A stretch of 64,000 bases of DNA from Thiocapsa roseopersicina. GTDB lineage: Bacteria; Pseudomonadota; Gammaproteobacteria; Chromatiales; Chromatiaceae. Positions 18,959-31,062 of the stretch are shown here, piece after piece; the first letter of the stretch is position 1, and each line of letters begins with the position of its first letter. The DNA is taken from NCBI RefSeq assembly GCF_900106925.1, contig NZ_FNNZ01000001.1:124001-188000 (forward strand), written 5' to 3'. A model generated the notes under the pieces. That model searched no databases. It was not told the DNA's origin and was given only the letters and a program-made list of their open reading frames with translations. The position numbers were made by a program, and so were the translations under genes.

Positions 18959-19753
18959 CTATGGAGCCTGTTTCCTGAGGACGAGAAAGGCGAACTCCGT
19001 GGGGCCCAGCTCTGCGACATCCGTCCAGACGGCTTCCAGCCGCGCCCTTGCGAGTGCATCGACGAGCGCTGGCCAGGGTACCTCGCAACCATGCCATGCG
19101 TCGTGTTTTGAGAACTGCCCGATCAAGTCCGTTTTCATCTCGCGCTCTCTGCGCGTCACGCCCTGATTCCACCAGAGCTGCTTGGACGCCGGACGCCCGA
19201 TCCGCCTGAGCCGGCTTCTCAGCCTGACCGGCGACCAGGCATCCAGGTCGCGGACCCGCATATGCAGCAAGGCGTGGCCCCCGTTCTTCAGGACGCGCCC
19301 GGTCTCGTGAACATAGCCGAGCACGGTCTCGGGGTCGGTCACATGGTTGAGGACGTAGAACGAGAGCACGAAATCGACCTCTGCGTCGGCAACCGGCATC
19401 AAGTCGGCTCCGCTGCCCTCGATGAAGCGGACGTTGTCGAGATGGCGCCAGTAGCGTTGCGCTCGGCTTACCATCTCGCCGGAGATGTCCATCGCCGTGA
19501 CTCGGGCAAAGCGCTCGGCGAAATAGTGCGTCATGCGCCCGACACCGCAACCGATCTCGACCATCGAGAGTTGCTCGGAACGACGCAACGGGACTTTTTG
19601 CAGAAGGTTCCGCGCGTGGGTCCTGCCGATATCCCAAAAGAACTCCAGGTCAAGATGTGTCGGATCCTCGAATTCCGGCCAGCTGGTGATGCCGAAAAAG
19701 GGATTCGTCTCGGCCATCTGTTGCCACTGCTGCTTCATCATGAGCGCGGTCAT
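18959..19753 (-). CDS. class I SAM-dependent methyltransferase
   Basis: The 264-residue product shows the SAM-binding motif [12 protein letters not shown] (about 65-75), an acidic residue after the second strand ([10 protein letters not shown]), and [16 protein letters not shown] around motif IV. The fold is that of small-molecule/UbiE-like methyltransferases, but no residue pattern identifies the substrate. A GAGAGGAAAGG lies before the ATG. It is directly upstream of ubiD, so a quinone-related substrate is conceivable but not shown. Confidence 0.8.
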   Translation of the reverse strand: MTALMMKQQWQQMAETNPFFGITSWPEFEDPTHLDLEFFWDIGRTHARNLLQKVPLRRSEQLSMVEIGCGVGRMTHYFAERFARVTAMDISGEMVSRAQRYWRHLDNVRFIEGSGADLMPVADAEVDFVLSFYVLNHVTDPETVLGYVHETGRVLKNGGHALLHMRVRDLDAWSPVRLRSRLRRIGRPASKQLWWNQGVTRREREMKTDLIGQFSKHDAWHGCEVPWPALVDALARARLEAVWTDVAELGPTEFAFLVLRKQAP

Positions 19754-19824
19754 ATCCTTTCCTCTCGATTACGCATCCATCATTGCCATGTGGCGCTGAT
19801 CCTCATGGAGATTTGTCTGTCGGC

Positions 19825-21858
19825 TTAGGCGGCGATACCGGAATGCCGCAGCAAGGCATCCGTATTCGGCTCGCGCCCCCGGAACCGCACATAGAGGATC
19901 ATGGCGTCCTCCGATCCGCCCTTCTCCAGGATGTTCTCGCGGAAGGATCGGCCGGTGTCCGCGTCGAAGACACCCTTTTCCTCGAATAACGAGAAGGCGT
20001 CCGCCGACAGGACCTCGGCCCATTTGTAGCTGTAATAGCCCGCCGCGTAGCCGCCCGCGAAGATGTGCGAGAAGGCGTGAGCGAAGCGGTTGAAGGCGGG
20101 CGGGCGGATCACGGCCACCCGTTCGCGGACCTCCTCGATGATCTCGTAGACGCGGCCGCCGCGCGCCGGGTCGTACTCCAGATGCAGGCGGAAATCAAAC
20201 AGTGCGAATTCCAGTTGCCGCACCATCTGCATGGCCGACTGGAAGTTCTTCGCTGCGGTCATGCGCTCGTAGAGATCCTGCGGAATGGATGCGCCGGTCT
20301 CCCAATGGGCGGCGAAGAGGTCGAGCGATTCACGCTCCCAGCACCAGTTTTCCATGAACTGGCTGGGCAGCTCGACCGCGTCCCAAGGTACCCCGTTGAT
20401 CCCGGCGACACCCGGATAGTCGACCTTGGTCAGCATGTGGTGCAGGCCGTGGCCGAACTCGTGGAAGAGTGTCTCGACCTCGTTGTGGGTCAGCAGCGAG
20501 GGCTTGTCGCCGACCGGCGGGGTGAAGTTGCAGACCAGGTAGGCGACCGGGAGTTGGTCGCAACGACTGGTGTGCATCCGGTTGGTGCAGACGTCCATCC
20601 AGGCCCCGCCGCGCTTGTTCTGGCGTGTGAAGGGGTCGAGATAGAACTGGCCGCGCAGCGCCCCGGATGCGCCGTCGCGGATCTCGAAGAAACGCACGTC
20701 CGGGTGGTAGGTGTCGAACGCCTCCGCCTCTTGGATCTTGACCCCGAACAGGCGCTCGACGACGCCGAAGAGACCCGACAGGACCCGCGAGATCGGGAAA
20801 TAGGGCCGCAGCTCTTCCTGACTGATCTGATACCGATGCAGGCGCAGCTTCTCGGCATAGTAGCCGACATCCCACGGCTCCAGCTTCTCGACCCCGTGCT
20901 GCTCGCGCGCGAACGCTTCCAGCTCCGCAAGCTCTTTGCGTGCTTGACCGACCGAGCGGTCGGCCAGGTCATTGAGAAAGGCGAGCACATCGTCCGGCGA
21001 GCGGGCCATCTTGGTCGCGAGAGAGCGCTCGGCGTAGCTCGCAAATCCAAGCAGCCCGGCCAGCTCGTGACGCAGCGCGAGGATGCGCTCCATGATCTCG
21101 CCGTTGTCCCACTGTCCGGCATGCGGCCCTTGATCCGAGGCGCGTGTCCCGTAGGCCTGATACAGCTCGAAGCGCAGCTCCCGGTTGTCCGCATAGGTCA
21201 TGACCGGCATGTAGGACGGCAGGTCGAGCGTGAAGAGCCAGCCCGTCTGGCCCCGTTGCTCGGCGTTCTGCCGGGCCAGTCCCAGCGCGGATTCGGGCAG
21301 GCCGGCGAGCTGCGTCTCGTCTTCGACGAGCCTGCTCCAGGCGTTGGTGGCGTCGAGCACGTTCTCGGAATACTTGGTGGTGAGCTGCGAGAGCTCCTGA
21401 CTGATGGCCTTGTAGCGGGCCTTCTTCTCGGCGGGCAGGTCGACGCCCGAGAGGTGGAAGTCACGCAGCGCGTTCTCCAACTGCTTGCGCTGGGCCGGGT
21501 TCAGGTGCTCTTGCGCGGCGACCGCCTGGTAGCCGCGGAAGAGGGCCTCGTTCTGTCCGACCTCGGTGCCGTAATCGCTGAGCTTCGGCAGGCAGGCGTT
21601 GTAGGCCGCGCGCAGCTCATCGCTGTTGAGCACGCCGTTGAGATGTCCGACCGGCGACCAGGCGCGACTCAAACGGTCGTCGATCTCGTCCAGCGGCTCG
21701 ACGAAGCTCTCCCAGGTCGGCACCGGGACCTCGCGGGTCAGGCGCTCGATCTCCGCGCGACAGTCGGCGAGACAGACGTCGACCGCGGGCTCGACATGTT
21801 CGGGGAGGATCCGGGAGAAGGCCGGGAGGCCGGTGGTCTCGAGCAATGGATTTGTCAT
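19825..21858 (-). CDS. prlC: oligopeptidase A (M3 family metallopeptidase)
   Basis: This cytoplasmic zinc peptidase degrades short peptides, including cleaved signal peptides. The 677-residue product matches the family length and has the HEFGHGLHH zinc/catalytic motif with the downstream glutamate ligand in the ELPSQFMENW region. Other M3 landmarks are FYLDPFTRQNKRGGAW and FSHIFAGGYAAGYYSYKWAEVL. The ATG at 21858 was chosen by homology. The minus-strand frame stays open for another 3.5 kb upstream, but that part is antisense to smc and the CNP1-like gene and is not protein-coding. Confidence 0.96.
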   Translation of the reverse strand: MTNPLLETTGLPAFSRILPEHVEPAVDVCLADCRAEIERLTREVPVPTWESFVEPLDEIDDRLSRAWSPVGHLNGVLNSDELRAAYNACLPKLSDYGTEVGQNEALFRGYQAVAAQEHLNPAQRKQLENALRDFHLSGVDLPAEKKARYKAISQELSQLTTKYSENVLDATNAWSRLVEDETQLAGLPESALGLARQNAEQRGQTGWLFTLDLPSYMPVMTYADNRELRFELYQAYGTRASDQGPHAGQWDNGEIMERILALRHELAGLLGFASYAERSLATKMARSPDDVLAFLNDLADRSVGQARKELAELEAFAREQHGVEKLEPWDVGYYAEKLRLHRYQISQEELRPYFPISRVLSGLFGVVERLFGVKIQEAEAFDTYHPDVRFFEIRDGASGALRGQFYLDPFTRQNKRGGAWMDVCTNRMHTSRCDQLPVAYLVCNFTPPVGDKPSLLTHNEVETLFHEFGHGLHHMLTKVDYPGVAGINGVPWDAVELPSQFMENWCWERESLDLFAAHWETGASIPQDLYERMTAAKNFQSAMQMVRQLEFALFDFRLHLEYDPARGGRVYEIIEEVRERVAVIRPPAFNRFAHAFSHIFAGGYAAGYYSYKWAEVLSADAFSLFEEKGVFDADTGRSFRENILEKGGSEDAMILYVRFRGREPNTDALLRHSGIAA

Positions 21859-22061
21859 TGTTGTGGCTTGGTCGGGTTCGCGGATCAAAGAGGACAAGGG
21901 TTGCGCCCGGCGGTGGCTCGGACCGTGGCGCCGGGACAATTGGCGGGTCGGACCGGGCGCAGCCTCGGCGATCGCCGGATCATGCGGGCTGGACGCCGGA
22001 GTTTCCAGTGGATCGATCGGGTCGGGGCAAGTGACCGCGGGCCTCGATGCACTCGGCGTCG

Positions 22062-22676
22062 TCAGTCCGGCAGGAAACCCATGTTCTGGCGCGGCGAGAT
22101 CCGGCCTTTGAGCGAGCGGACCATGTCGATCTTCGGACGCGGTGCAAAGGCCTGCGGGATGCAGAAGTGAAACCGCCACAGGTCGTGGCGCCAGCGCTCC
22201 CCGCCGTCCGCGGAGATCCCCAGCCATTCCTCCGCTTCGACCGGAGCGAACCGATTGCCCGCACCGTAGGCGTACGTCTTGTAAGCGCCCCGCGGCGTGC
22301 AGCGGATGCCCTCCACCGAGAGGTTGCGGGTCCCGTTGCTGCCCTCCGCGACGAGCGTGTAGCGCACCACGTCGTCGGCGCCGACCTGCAGGTTGCGGGT
22401 GTCGATGAAATACCGCAAACCTGCATCGGGCCCATCCGGGACCAGCTCGACCAGATCCGCATCCTGCGGCCAAGGCGGGAGCGCGGTGTCCGATTCCTGC
22501 CAGGGCGTGCCCGGTCGAACGCTCGAGGGCACGGGTGGCTCGGCGTCGTTCACGAAGGCGTTCTCCGCGGCCGATACGGACATCGCAAGGCACGGAAGAG
22601 TGAGCCAAAGAAGAATGCGCCCCGGTAAGCGTGGCCGGGGCAGGGGGACCGAGGGAAGCTGTCGGGGAGATGTCAT
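22062..22676 (-). CDS. CNP1-like family exported protein
   Basis: The 204-residue product has a signal peptide (MTSPRQLPSVPLPRPRLPGR, then LLWLTLPCLAMSVSAAENAF) and a domain with ENAFVNDAEPP, RYFIDTRNLQVGADDVVRYT and SNGTRNLSVEGIRCTPRG. This is the CNP1-like family (named from a Neisseria cryptic protein), whose function is unknown. The start at 22676 was set by the signal peptide. It is divergent from smc, with a family B repeat in the shared upstream region. The 203 bp between this gene and prlC shows nothing recognisable. Confidence 0.78.
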   Translation of the reverse strand: MTSPRQLPSVPLPRPRLPGRILLWLTLPCLAMSVSAAENAFVNDAEPPVPSSVRPGTPWQESDTALPPWPQDADLVELVPDGPDAGLRYFIDTRNLQVGADDVVRYTLVAEGSNGTRNLSVEGIRCTPRGAYKTYAYGAGNRFAPVEAEEWLGISADGGERWRHDLWRFHFCIPQAFAPRPKIDMVRSLKGRISPRQNMGFLPD

Positions 22677-22720
22677 GATGTCGATCACCGGCGATTGAGT
22701 CACGTATCGGAAATAAAGAA

Positions 22721-22783
<63 letters not shown>

Positions 22784-22914
22784 CAGGCGTTGTCGAAGTC
22801 GTCGCTGCGTCCCGCCGTATCCGGATCCCCAAGTCTACCAGCCCGAACCTTCCGTGCCATGCGACACGTTCGGCCCGCTTGTGCCGCCGAATCTCCTTCC
22901 GGTATGGTTCTTGG

Positions 22915-25900
22915 ATGCGTCTTGAAAAGATCCGACTTGCCGGCTTCAAATCCTTCGTGGATCCCACGACGGTGCTCTTTCCAGGCAATCTGGTCGGTGT
23001 CGTCGGTCCCAATGGCTGCGGCAAGTCCAACGTCATCGACGCGGTGCGTTGGGTTATGGGCGAGAGCTCCGCGAAGATGCTGCGCGGCGAGTCGATGGCG
23101 GACGTCATCTTCAACGGCAGTACCGGGCGCAAACCAGTCGGAACGGCCAGCATCGAGCTGGTGTTCGACAATGCCGACGGCGGGGCGGGCGGCGCCTATG
23201 CCGCCTTCAATCAGATCTCGGTCAAGCGTCAGGTCTCGCGCGACGGTCAGTCGGCTTACTCCCTGAACGGGACGCGCTGCCGACGGCGCGATATCCAGGA
23301 TCTCTTCCTCGGCACGGGTCTCGGGCCGCGCTCCTACGCCATCATCGAGCAGGGGATGATCTCGCGCATCATCGAGGCGCGGCCCGAGGATCTGCGGATC
23401 TTTCTGGAGGAGGCGGCCGGGATCTCCAAGTACAAGGAGCGTCGCCGCGAGACCGAAAGCCGCATGCGTCAGACCCGCGAGAACCTGGACCGGCTCGACG
23501 ATCTGCGCGACGAGGTCAACAAACAGATTCAGCACCTGGAGCGCCAAGCCGCGTCCGCGGAGCGTTATACCCAGCTCAAGGCCGAGGAGCGGCGTCTGGA
23601 TCTGGAGCTCAAAGCGCTGCGCTGGCAGGCGCTCGACGAGGAGATCCGCACCCGCGAGCAGCGCCTGGCCGAGACCGAGACCCGGACCGAAGCGGGGCTC
23701 GCGCAGCAGCGCCGGATCGAGGCCGACATCGAGGCGCGGCGTGCCGACTATCAGAGCGCCTCGGAGACCTTCAACGGGGTGCAGGGCCGCTTCTACGCCG
23801 TCGGCTCGGAGATCGCGCGGGCCGAGCAGGCGATCCAGTTCGCCAACGAGGCCCGTGGTCGGCGCGAGGGCGAGCTGGTGCGCCTCGACCAGGAGATCGG
23901 CGAGGCCGAGGACCACTTGGAGCGCGACCGGGGCCGTCTTGCAGAAATCGACCGCAACCTCGCACGCGACGAGCCCGAGCTGGCGGGCGCGGATCAGGCA
24001 TTGTCTGCAGCCGTGCTGAGCGTGGCTGGCGCCGAGGATCGGCTCAAGCAGTGGGAGCGCCTCTGGGACGACTTCAGTCGGGAGGCCGCCGGGCCGTCGG
24101 AGCAGGCGCAGGCCGAGCGTGCCCGGATCAACGCACTCGAGCAGCGCAGCGACCGTGACCGCGACCGACTGCGGCGCTTGGACGAGGATCTCGCACGTCT
24201 GCAGGGCTTGGAGCTCGAGGGTCGGTTTGTCCAGCTCGTCGAGCGCGAGAGCCGATTGGAGACCGCGCTCGCGGACATGGAGGAGCGTCACGAGGCGTAC
24301 GGCGCCGATCTGGCCGAACGCGACGGGGCGATCGGTACGCTCGCCTCGCAGATCGATCGGGTCCGCACCCTGTTGCAGCAATCCCGAGGTCGGCTGGCCT
24401 CGCTCGTCGCCTTGCAGGACGAGGCCCTGGCCGATACCGACGACGGCCGGTCCGACTGGCTTGCCGCCGCGGGACTCGCGGACGCCTCCCGTCTCATCGA
24501 TCGGATCGAGGTCGATTCGGATTGGCAGCGTGCCGTCGAGGTGCTGCTCGGGGATGCGGTGCGCGCGATCGGCATCCCGAATCTCGATCGTGCGCTCGCC
24601 GGCGGCGATCCGCCTCCGGGTCTGGTGCTCTTGGAGACCCGCGAAGCTGCCGAGGGTCGGTCGGAGGGTCAGGCCGACGCCGCACGGGACTCGGACGGCG
24701 GACCGACGGCTCGGGCGATCCTTGCGCATGTTCGCGCACCCTGGGCGCTCGATGGCCTGCTCGGCCGGGTCCGGACCGTCGATCGGCTCGCCGACGCCGT
24801 CGCGATGCGCGACGCCTTGGGCTCGGCCGAGCAATGGGTGACGCCCGAGGGTGCCCAAGTCGGTCGCGACTGGCTGAGCACGCCGCCGGTGCAGGCGCAG
24901 GGGGGCGTCATCGCGCGGGCGGAGGCGATCAAGGCGCTCGGGGCGGAGATCGCGGATCATCAGGTCCGCGAGTCCGAGCTGTGCGCCGAGCAGGAGCGTT
25001 TGCGCACGGCCCGGACACGGGCTCAGGAGGAGCGCGCCGACGCCGGACGACAACTGTCCGCGCTGGGTCGCGAGCTCGCGCAGCTCAAGGCCGAGCTCGC
25101 GAGCCTGCGCGCCAAGCGCGAGCATCGACAGGATCGGCTCCAGGCGTTGGGTGCCGAGCGCGACGAGCTGCAGGAGCAGATGGCCGATGCCTTGGAGGAG
25201 ATGGAGGAGGCGCGCGAGCGTCTGCACGCGCATCTGTCCCTGGTCGAGACCCTGGCGGAGCGTCGCGAGGCGATGCAGGCCGAGCGCGAGGTGCTGCGCA
25301 GCGGGCTTGCCGCGGCACGCGACGAGGAGCGTGGTTGCCGGGAGCGGACCCAAGGCTTACGCGTCAGCGTCGGGTCCAACCGCGCCGCGCGCGCGGCGAC
25401 CCAGCAGAGTCTTGCGCGCATCCAGGAGCGCCGCTCGGTGCTGCACGAGCGTCGCGCCGAGCTGTTGGATGCGCTCGAAGAGAGTGTCGAGCCCTTGGCC
25501 GAGCAGCGGGCGCGGCTCGACGAGCAACTGGTGTTGCGGGTGGAGGTCGAGCAGGCATTGGCCGCGGCGCGCAACCGGCTCGAGGCGCTGGACGGCGAGG
25601 TCCGCGAGCTGGAGCAGGCGCGTCAGCGCCTGGAGCAGGAGAGCCGGCTCGGTCGCGGCGAGCTCGATCGGCAGCGTTTGGAGCAACAGGAGCGTCTGGT
25701 CCGTCGCCAGACCCTCGCCGAGCAGATCGCCGAGGCCGGGCAGACGCCGCTCGACGTCCTGGCTGCGACGGACCCCGCGGCGAACGAATCACAGTGGCAA
25801 GAGGCGCTCGCCAAGACCGGGGCACGTCTACAGCGGCTCGGTCCGGTCAACCTGGCCGCGGTGGACGAATTCAGGCAGCAGGCCGAGCGCAAGGTCTATC

Positions 25901-26454
25901 TGGACGCCCAGCACGAGGACATCAGTCGTTCGCTCGAGACCCTGGAGCAGGCGATCCGCAAGATCGATCGCGAGACGCGCAACCGTTTCCGCGAGACCTA
26001 CGATCAGGTCAATCAGGGGTTTCAGCTCCTGTTTCCGCGTCTCTTCGGCGGCGGTCACGCGAGCCTGGATCTCACCGACGAGGATCTGCTGGAAACCGGC
26101 GTGACCGTCATGGCGCGACCGCCCGGCAAGCGCAATTCGAGCATCCACCTGCTTTCGGGCGGGGAGAAGGCACTCACCGCGGTCGCCTTGGTCTTCGCCA
26201 TCTTCGAGCTCAACCCGGCACCCTTCTGTATGCTCGACGAGGTCGACGCGCCGCTCGACGACGCCAACGTCGGGCGCTTCTGCGAGCAGGTGCGCTCCAT
26301 GTCGGACCGGGTCCAGTTCGTCTTCATCAGCCACAACAAGGTGACGATGGAGATTGCCGATCATCTGCTCGGCGTGACCATGCACGAGCCCGGCGTGTCG
26401 CGGCTCGTTTCGGTGGATGTCGAAGAGGCGGTTCGGCTCGCGGCCGTGTCCTGA
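22915..26454 (+). CDS. smc: chromosome segregation protein SMC
   Basis: SMC is the core ATPase of bacterial condensin. The 1179-residue product has the N-terminal Walker A GPNGCGKSN (31-39), two long coiled-coil arms rich in Glu/Arg/Leu/Gln, and a hinge region at about 500-660 with no heptad pattern. The C-terminal ATPase half has the signature LLSGGEKALTAVAL and Walker B FCMLDEVDAPLDD. The ATG at 22915 gives the standard MRLEKIRLAGFKSF start. scpA and scpB are not adjacent. It is followed after 137 bp by zipA, an smc-zipA-ligA order seen in other gammaproteobacteria. Confidence 0.97.
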   Translation: MRLEKIRLAGFKSFVDPTTVLFPGNLVGVVGPNGCGKSNVIDAVRWVMGESSAKMLRGESMADVIFNGSTGRKPVGTASIELVFDNADGGAGGAYAAFNQISVKRQVSRDGQSAYSLNGTRCRRRDIQDLFLGTGLGPRSYAIIEQGMISRIIEARPEDLRIFLEEAAGISKYKERRRETESRMRQTRENLDRLDDLRDEVNKQIQHLERQAASAERYTQLKAEERRLDLELKALRWQALDEEIRTREQRLAETETRTEAGLAQQRRIEADIEARRADYQSASETFNGVQGRFYAVGSEIARAEQAIQFANEARGRREGELVRLDQEIGEAEDHLERDRGRLAEIDRNLARDEPELAGADQALSAAVLSVAGAEDRLKQWERLWDDFSREAAGPSEQAQAERARINALEQRSDRDRDRLRRLDEDLARLQGLELEGRFVQLVERESRLETALADMEERHEAYGADLAERDGAIGTLASQIDRVRTLLQQSRGRLASLVALQDEALADTDDGRSDWLAAAGLADASRLIDRIEVDSDWQRAVEVLLGDAVRAIGIPNLDRALAGGDPPPGLVLLETREAAEGRSEGQADAARDSDGGPTARAILAHVRAPWALDGLLGRVRTVDRLADAVAMRDALGSAEQWVTPEGAQVGRDWLSTPPVQAQGGVIARAEAIKALGAEIADHQVRESELCAEQERLRTARTRAQEERADAGRQLSALGRELAQLKAELASLRAKREHRQDRLQALGAERDELQEQMADALEEMEEARERLHAHLSLVETLAERREAMQAEREVLRSGLAAARDEERGCRERTQGLRVSVGSNRAARAATQQSLARIQERRSVLHERRAELLDALEESVEPLAEQRARLDEQLVLRVEVEQALAAARNRLEALDGEVRELEQARQRLEQESRLGRGELDRQRLEQQERLVRRQTLAEQIAEAGQTPLDVLAATDPAANESQWQEALAKTGARLQRLGPVNLAAVDEFRQQAERKVYLDAQHEDISRSLETLEQAIRKIDRETRNRFRETYDQVNQGFQLLFPRLFGGGHASLDLTDEDLLETGVTVMARPPGKRNSSIHLLSGGEKALTAVALVFAIFELNPAPFCMLDEVDAPLDDANVGRFCEQVRSMSDRVQFVFISHNKVTMEIADHLLGVTMHEPGVSRLVSVDVEEAVRLAAVS

Positions 26455-26591
26455 GTGCGCGAACGGGCGTGGTCGGAGGTTCGGGCCGCCGTTGCCGTCG
26501 TGTGTGAAACCCGTCCACGCGGGGATACAGGTTGCTCGCGCATTGATATACTCCACCCAGTCCTGAACGTCAGACCGACACCAACGCTTGA

Positions 26592-29602
<3,011 letters not shown>

Positions 29603-29654
29603 TCCGTGCGACGCCGGATTCTTCCCTCGTCGCCCCAATATTGCCGATTCAAAC

Positions 29655-29665
29655 TAAACCGCGTC
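29655..29665. repeat. solitary family A arm
   Basis: TAAACCGCGTC followed by CAGAGCGA matches the left end of the copy at 56711. No complementary arm follows before the next gene, so this looks like a truncated element. Confidence 0.6.
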
Positions 29666-29726
29666 CAGAGCGATCGCCTGCTTCCCGCGATCGAACCACG
29701 TCTCTCCAGACTCTACGGACCCCGCA

Positions 29727-29999
29727 ATGCATGAACTGAGCAAAGAGCAACAGATCCTGATCGCTATGCGCAAGACCCTGTCCGCGATCATCCGAGACGT
29801 CACCCCGCCGCCCGGGATGCGTCATCCGCTGTCCGAGCCGACGATCGAGGACGTGCGCCAGTGTCTCGGGCTGATCGCCGCCCGCGAGAAGGAGCTGGCG
29901 GACGGGCAGGGTCGCGGCGGCGAGCGCCCCTATTATGTCGACGAGCCCCCGGATACCCGCGTCGTGCCGATTGCCGGCATCAAAAAGCGCAAGGAGTGA
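29727..29999 (+). CDS. conserved hypothetical protein (90 aa)
   Basis: The small soluble protein starts MHELSKEQQILIAMRKTLSAI, has a PPPGMRHPLSEPTIEDVRQCLGLIAAREKELA helical core and ends in VVPIAGIKKRKE. Similar short proteins in gammaproteobacteria are sometimes labelled as segregation/condensation-related, but there is no ScpA domain here and I would not use that name. Codon pattern and a sensible start support it as real. It ends 4 bp before the carbonic-anhydrase-like gene, suggesting one transcript. Confidence 0.7.
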   Translation: MHELSKEQQILIAMRKTLSAIIRDVTPPPGMRHPLSEPTIEDVRQCLGLIAAREKELADGQGRGGERPYYVDEPPDTRVVPIAGIKKRKE

Positions 30000-30003
30000 T
30001 GCC

Positions 30004-30816
30004 ATGACATGCGCCCGCCCGCAGAACCCCGCTGCCGTCCGACGGCGGCGTCTCGTGCATTTGACCCTGTGTCTGCTCGCGGCCGGTATCTGCAGCGATG
30101 CCGTCGCGCGTGATTCGGCGACGATGCGGCTACCCGAGTGGTCCTACTCGGGGGTTGCGGGTCCGGACCAGTGGGGCGACCTAGGCGGGGCGTACGAGAC
30201 GTGCGCGCGGGGCGAGCTTCAATCGCCGATCGATATCGTCGAGACCCAGCGCGTGACCTACACGCCCTTGCTCTTTCGCTATCGCTCGCAGCTCCTCGAG
30301 GCCGAGAATACCGGCCGCGGAGTCCGCCTGATCTCTCCGCCCGGCAGTGCGCTCGTGGTCCGGGGTCAGGCCTACGACCTCGTCGAGTTCAGCTTCCACG
30401 TCCCCGGTCTGCATGGTTTCGAGGGTGTTGCCGCAGAGGCGGAGATCCACATGACGCATCGCGACGGGCAGGGCGGTTATGCCGTCGTCGCCGTGCCGCT
30501 GCGGGCCGGAGAGCGCGAGAATCGAATCCTCGATCGGATCCTCGAGTATCTGCCGACACAGCCCGGAGAGCGGGTGCGGCAACGTCAGGTGGGGATCAAC
30601 CCGCTCTTCCTGCTGCCGGTAGATCGCAGCTACTACAGATATACCGGCTCGCTCGTGACCCCGCCCTGCACCGAGCCGGTGCTTTGGTTCGTCTTTCGCG
30701 AGCCGCTCGAGGTGAGCGCCGATCAGATCCAGCGCATCGCCCGGGCCACGGGGACGAACGCTCGACCCATCCAGCCATTGAACGGCCGTCCGGTTTTTTC
30801 GCTCTTCCGCTATTAA
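30004..30816 (+). CDS. alpha-carbonic-anhydrase-like exported protein, one zinc ligand replaced
   Basis: The 270-residue product has an N-terminal signal sequence (RRRRLVHLTLCLLAAGICSDAVA) and the alpha-CA fold: LQSPIDI (72-78), the active-site strand EFSFHVPGLH (128-137), AEIHMTH (146-152) and the C-terminal GSLVTPPCTEPVLWFVF. In active alpha enzymes the strand reads FHFH, supplying two of three zinc histidines. Here the first is Ser130, while His132 and His149 remain; the usual PSEH is GLH. The protein may therefore be a non-catalytic CA-related protein or bind zinc differently. The ATG at 30004 was chosen for the signal peptide. The stop codon TAA is the first three bases of a family A element. 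Confidence 0.88.
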   Translation: MTCARPQNPAAVRRRRLVHLTLCLLAAGICSDAVARDSATMRLPEWSYSGVAGPDQWGDLGGAYETCARGELQSPIDIVETQRVTYTPLLFRYRSQLLEAENTGRGVRLISPPGSALVVRGQAYDLVEFSFHVPGLHGFEGVAAEAEIHMTHRDGQGGYAVVAVPLRAGERENRILDRILEYLPTQPGERVRQRQVGINPLFLLPVDRSYYRYTGSLVTPPCTEPVLWFVFREPLEVSADQIQRIARATGTNARPIQPLNGRPVFSLFRY

Positions 30817-30975
30817 ACCGCGCCCGGCGCGATATGCGATGTTTTTGGATGGGGTCGGCCCCGGCGGACGTGACGACCGTTGGATTCGGCGCGGTTTAAG
30901 ATATTAAAAAATATATCATTTTAAACTGCGTCCCCGCTCAGCCGAAAATGAGCATCTCGTTCTCGAGGCGGTTTA
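30814..30975. repeat. family A palindromic element, tandem pair
   Basis: Unit 1 (30814-30898, 85 bp) has arms TAAACCGCGCC and GGCGCGGTTTA. After a 23-bp A/T-only-like spacer, unit 2 (30922-30975, 54 bp) has arms TAAACTGCGTC and GAGGCGGTTTA. Unit 1 supplies the stop codon of the carbonic-anhydrase-like gene. The arms of unit 1 carry paired changes (GTC to GCC on one side, GAC to GGC on the other), which shows compensatory change. Confidence 0.9.
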
Positions 30976-31062
30976 GAGCCCTGCAGCCTCGTGTCCACCG
31001 AGGGCGTGGCTCGCGGCAAGGGCATCCGGCCGCGAAACCACGCCTTTAGCATCAGCCGCGAT

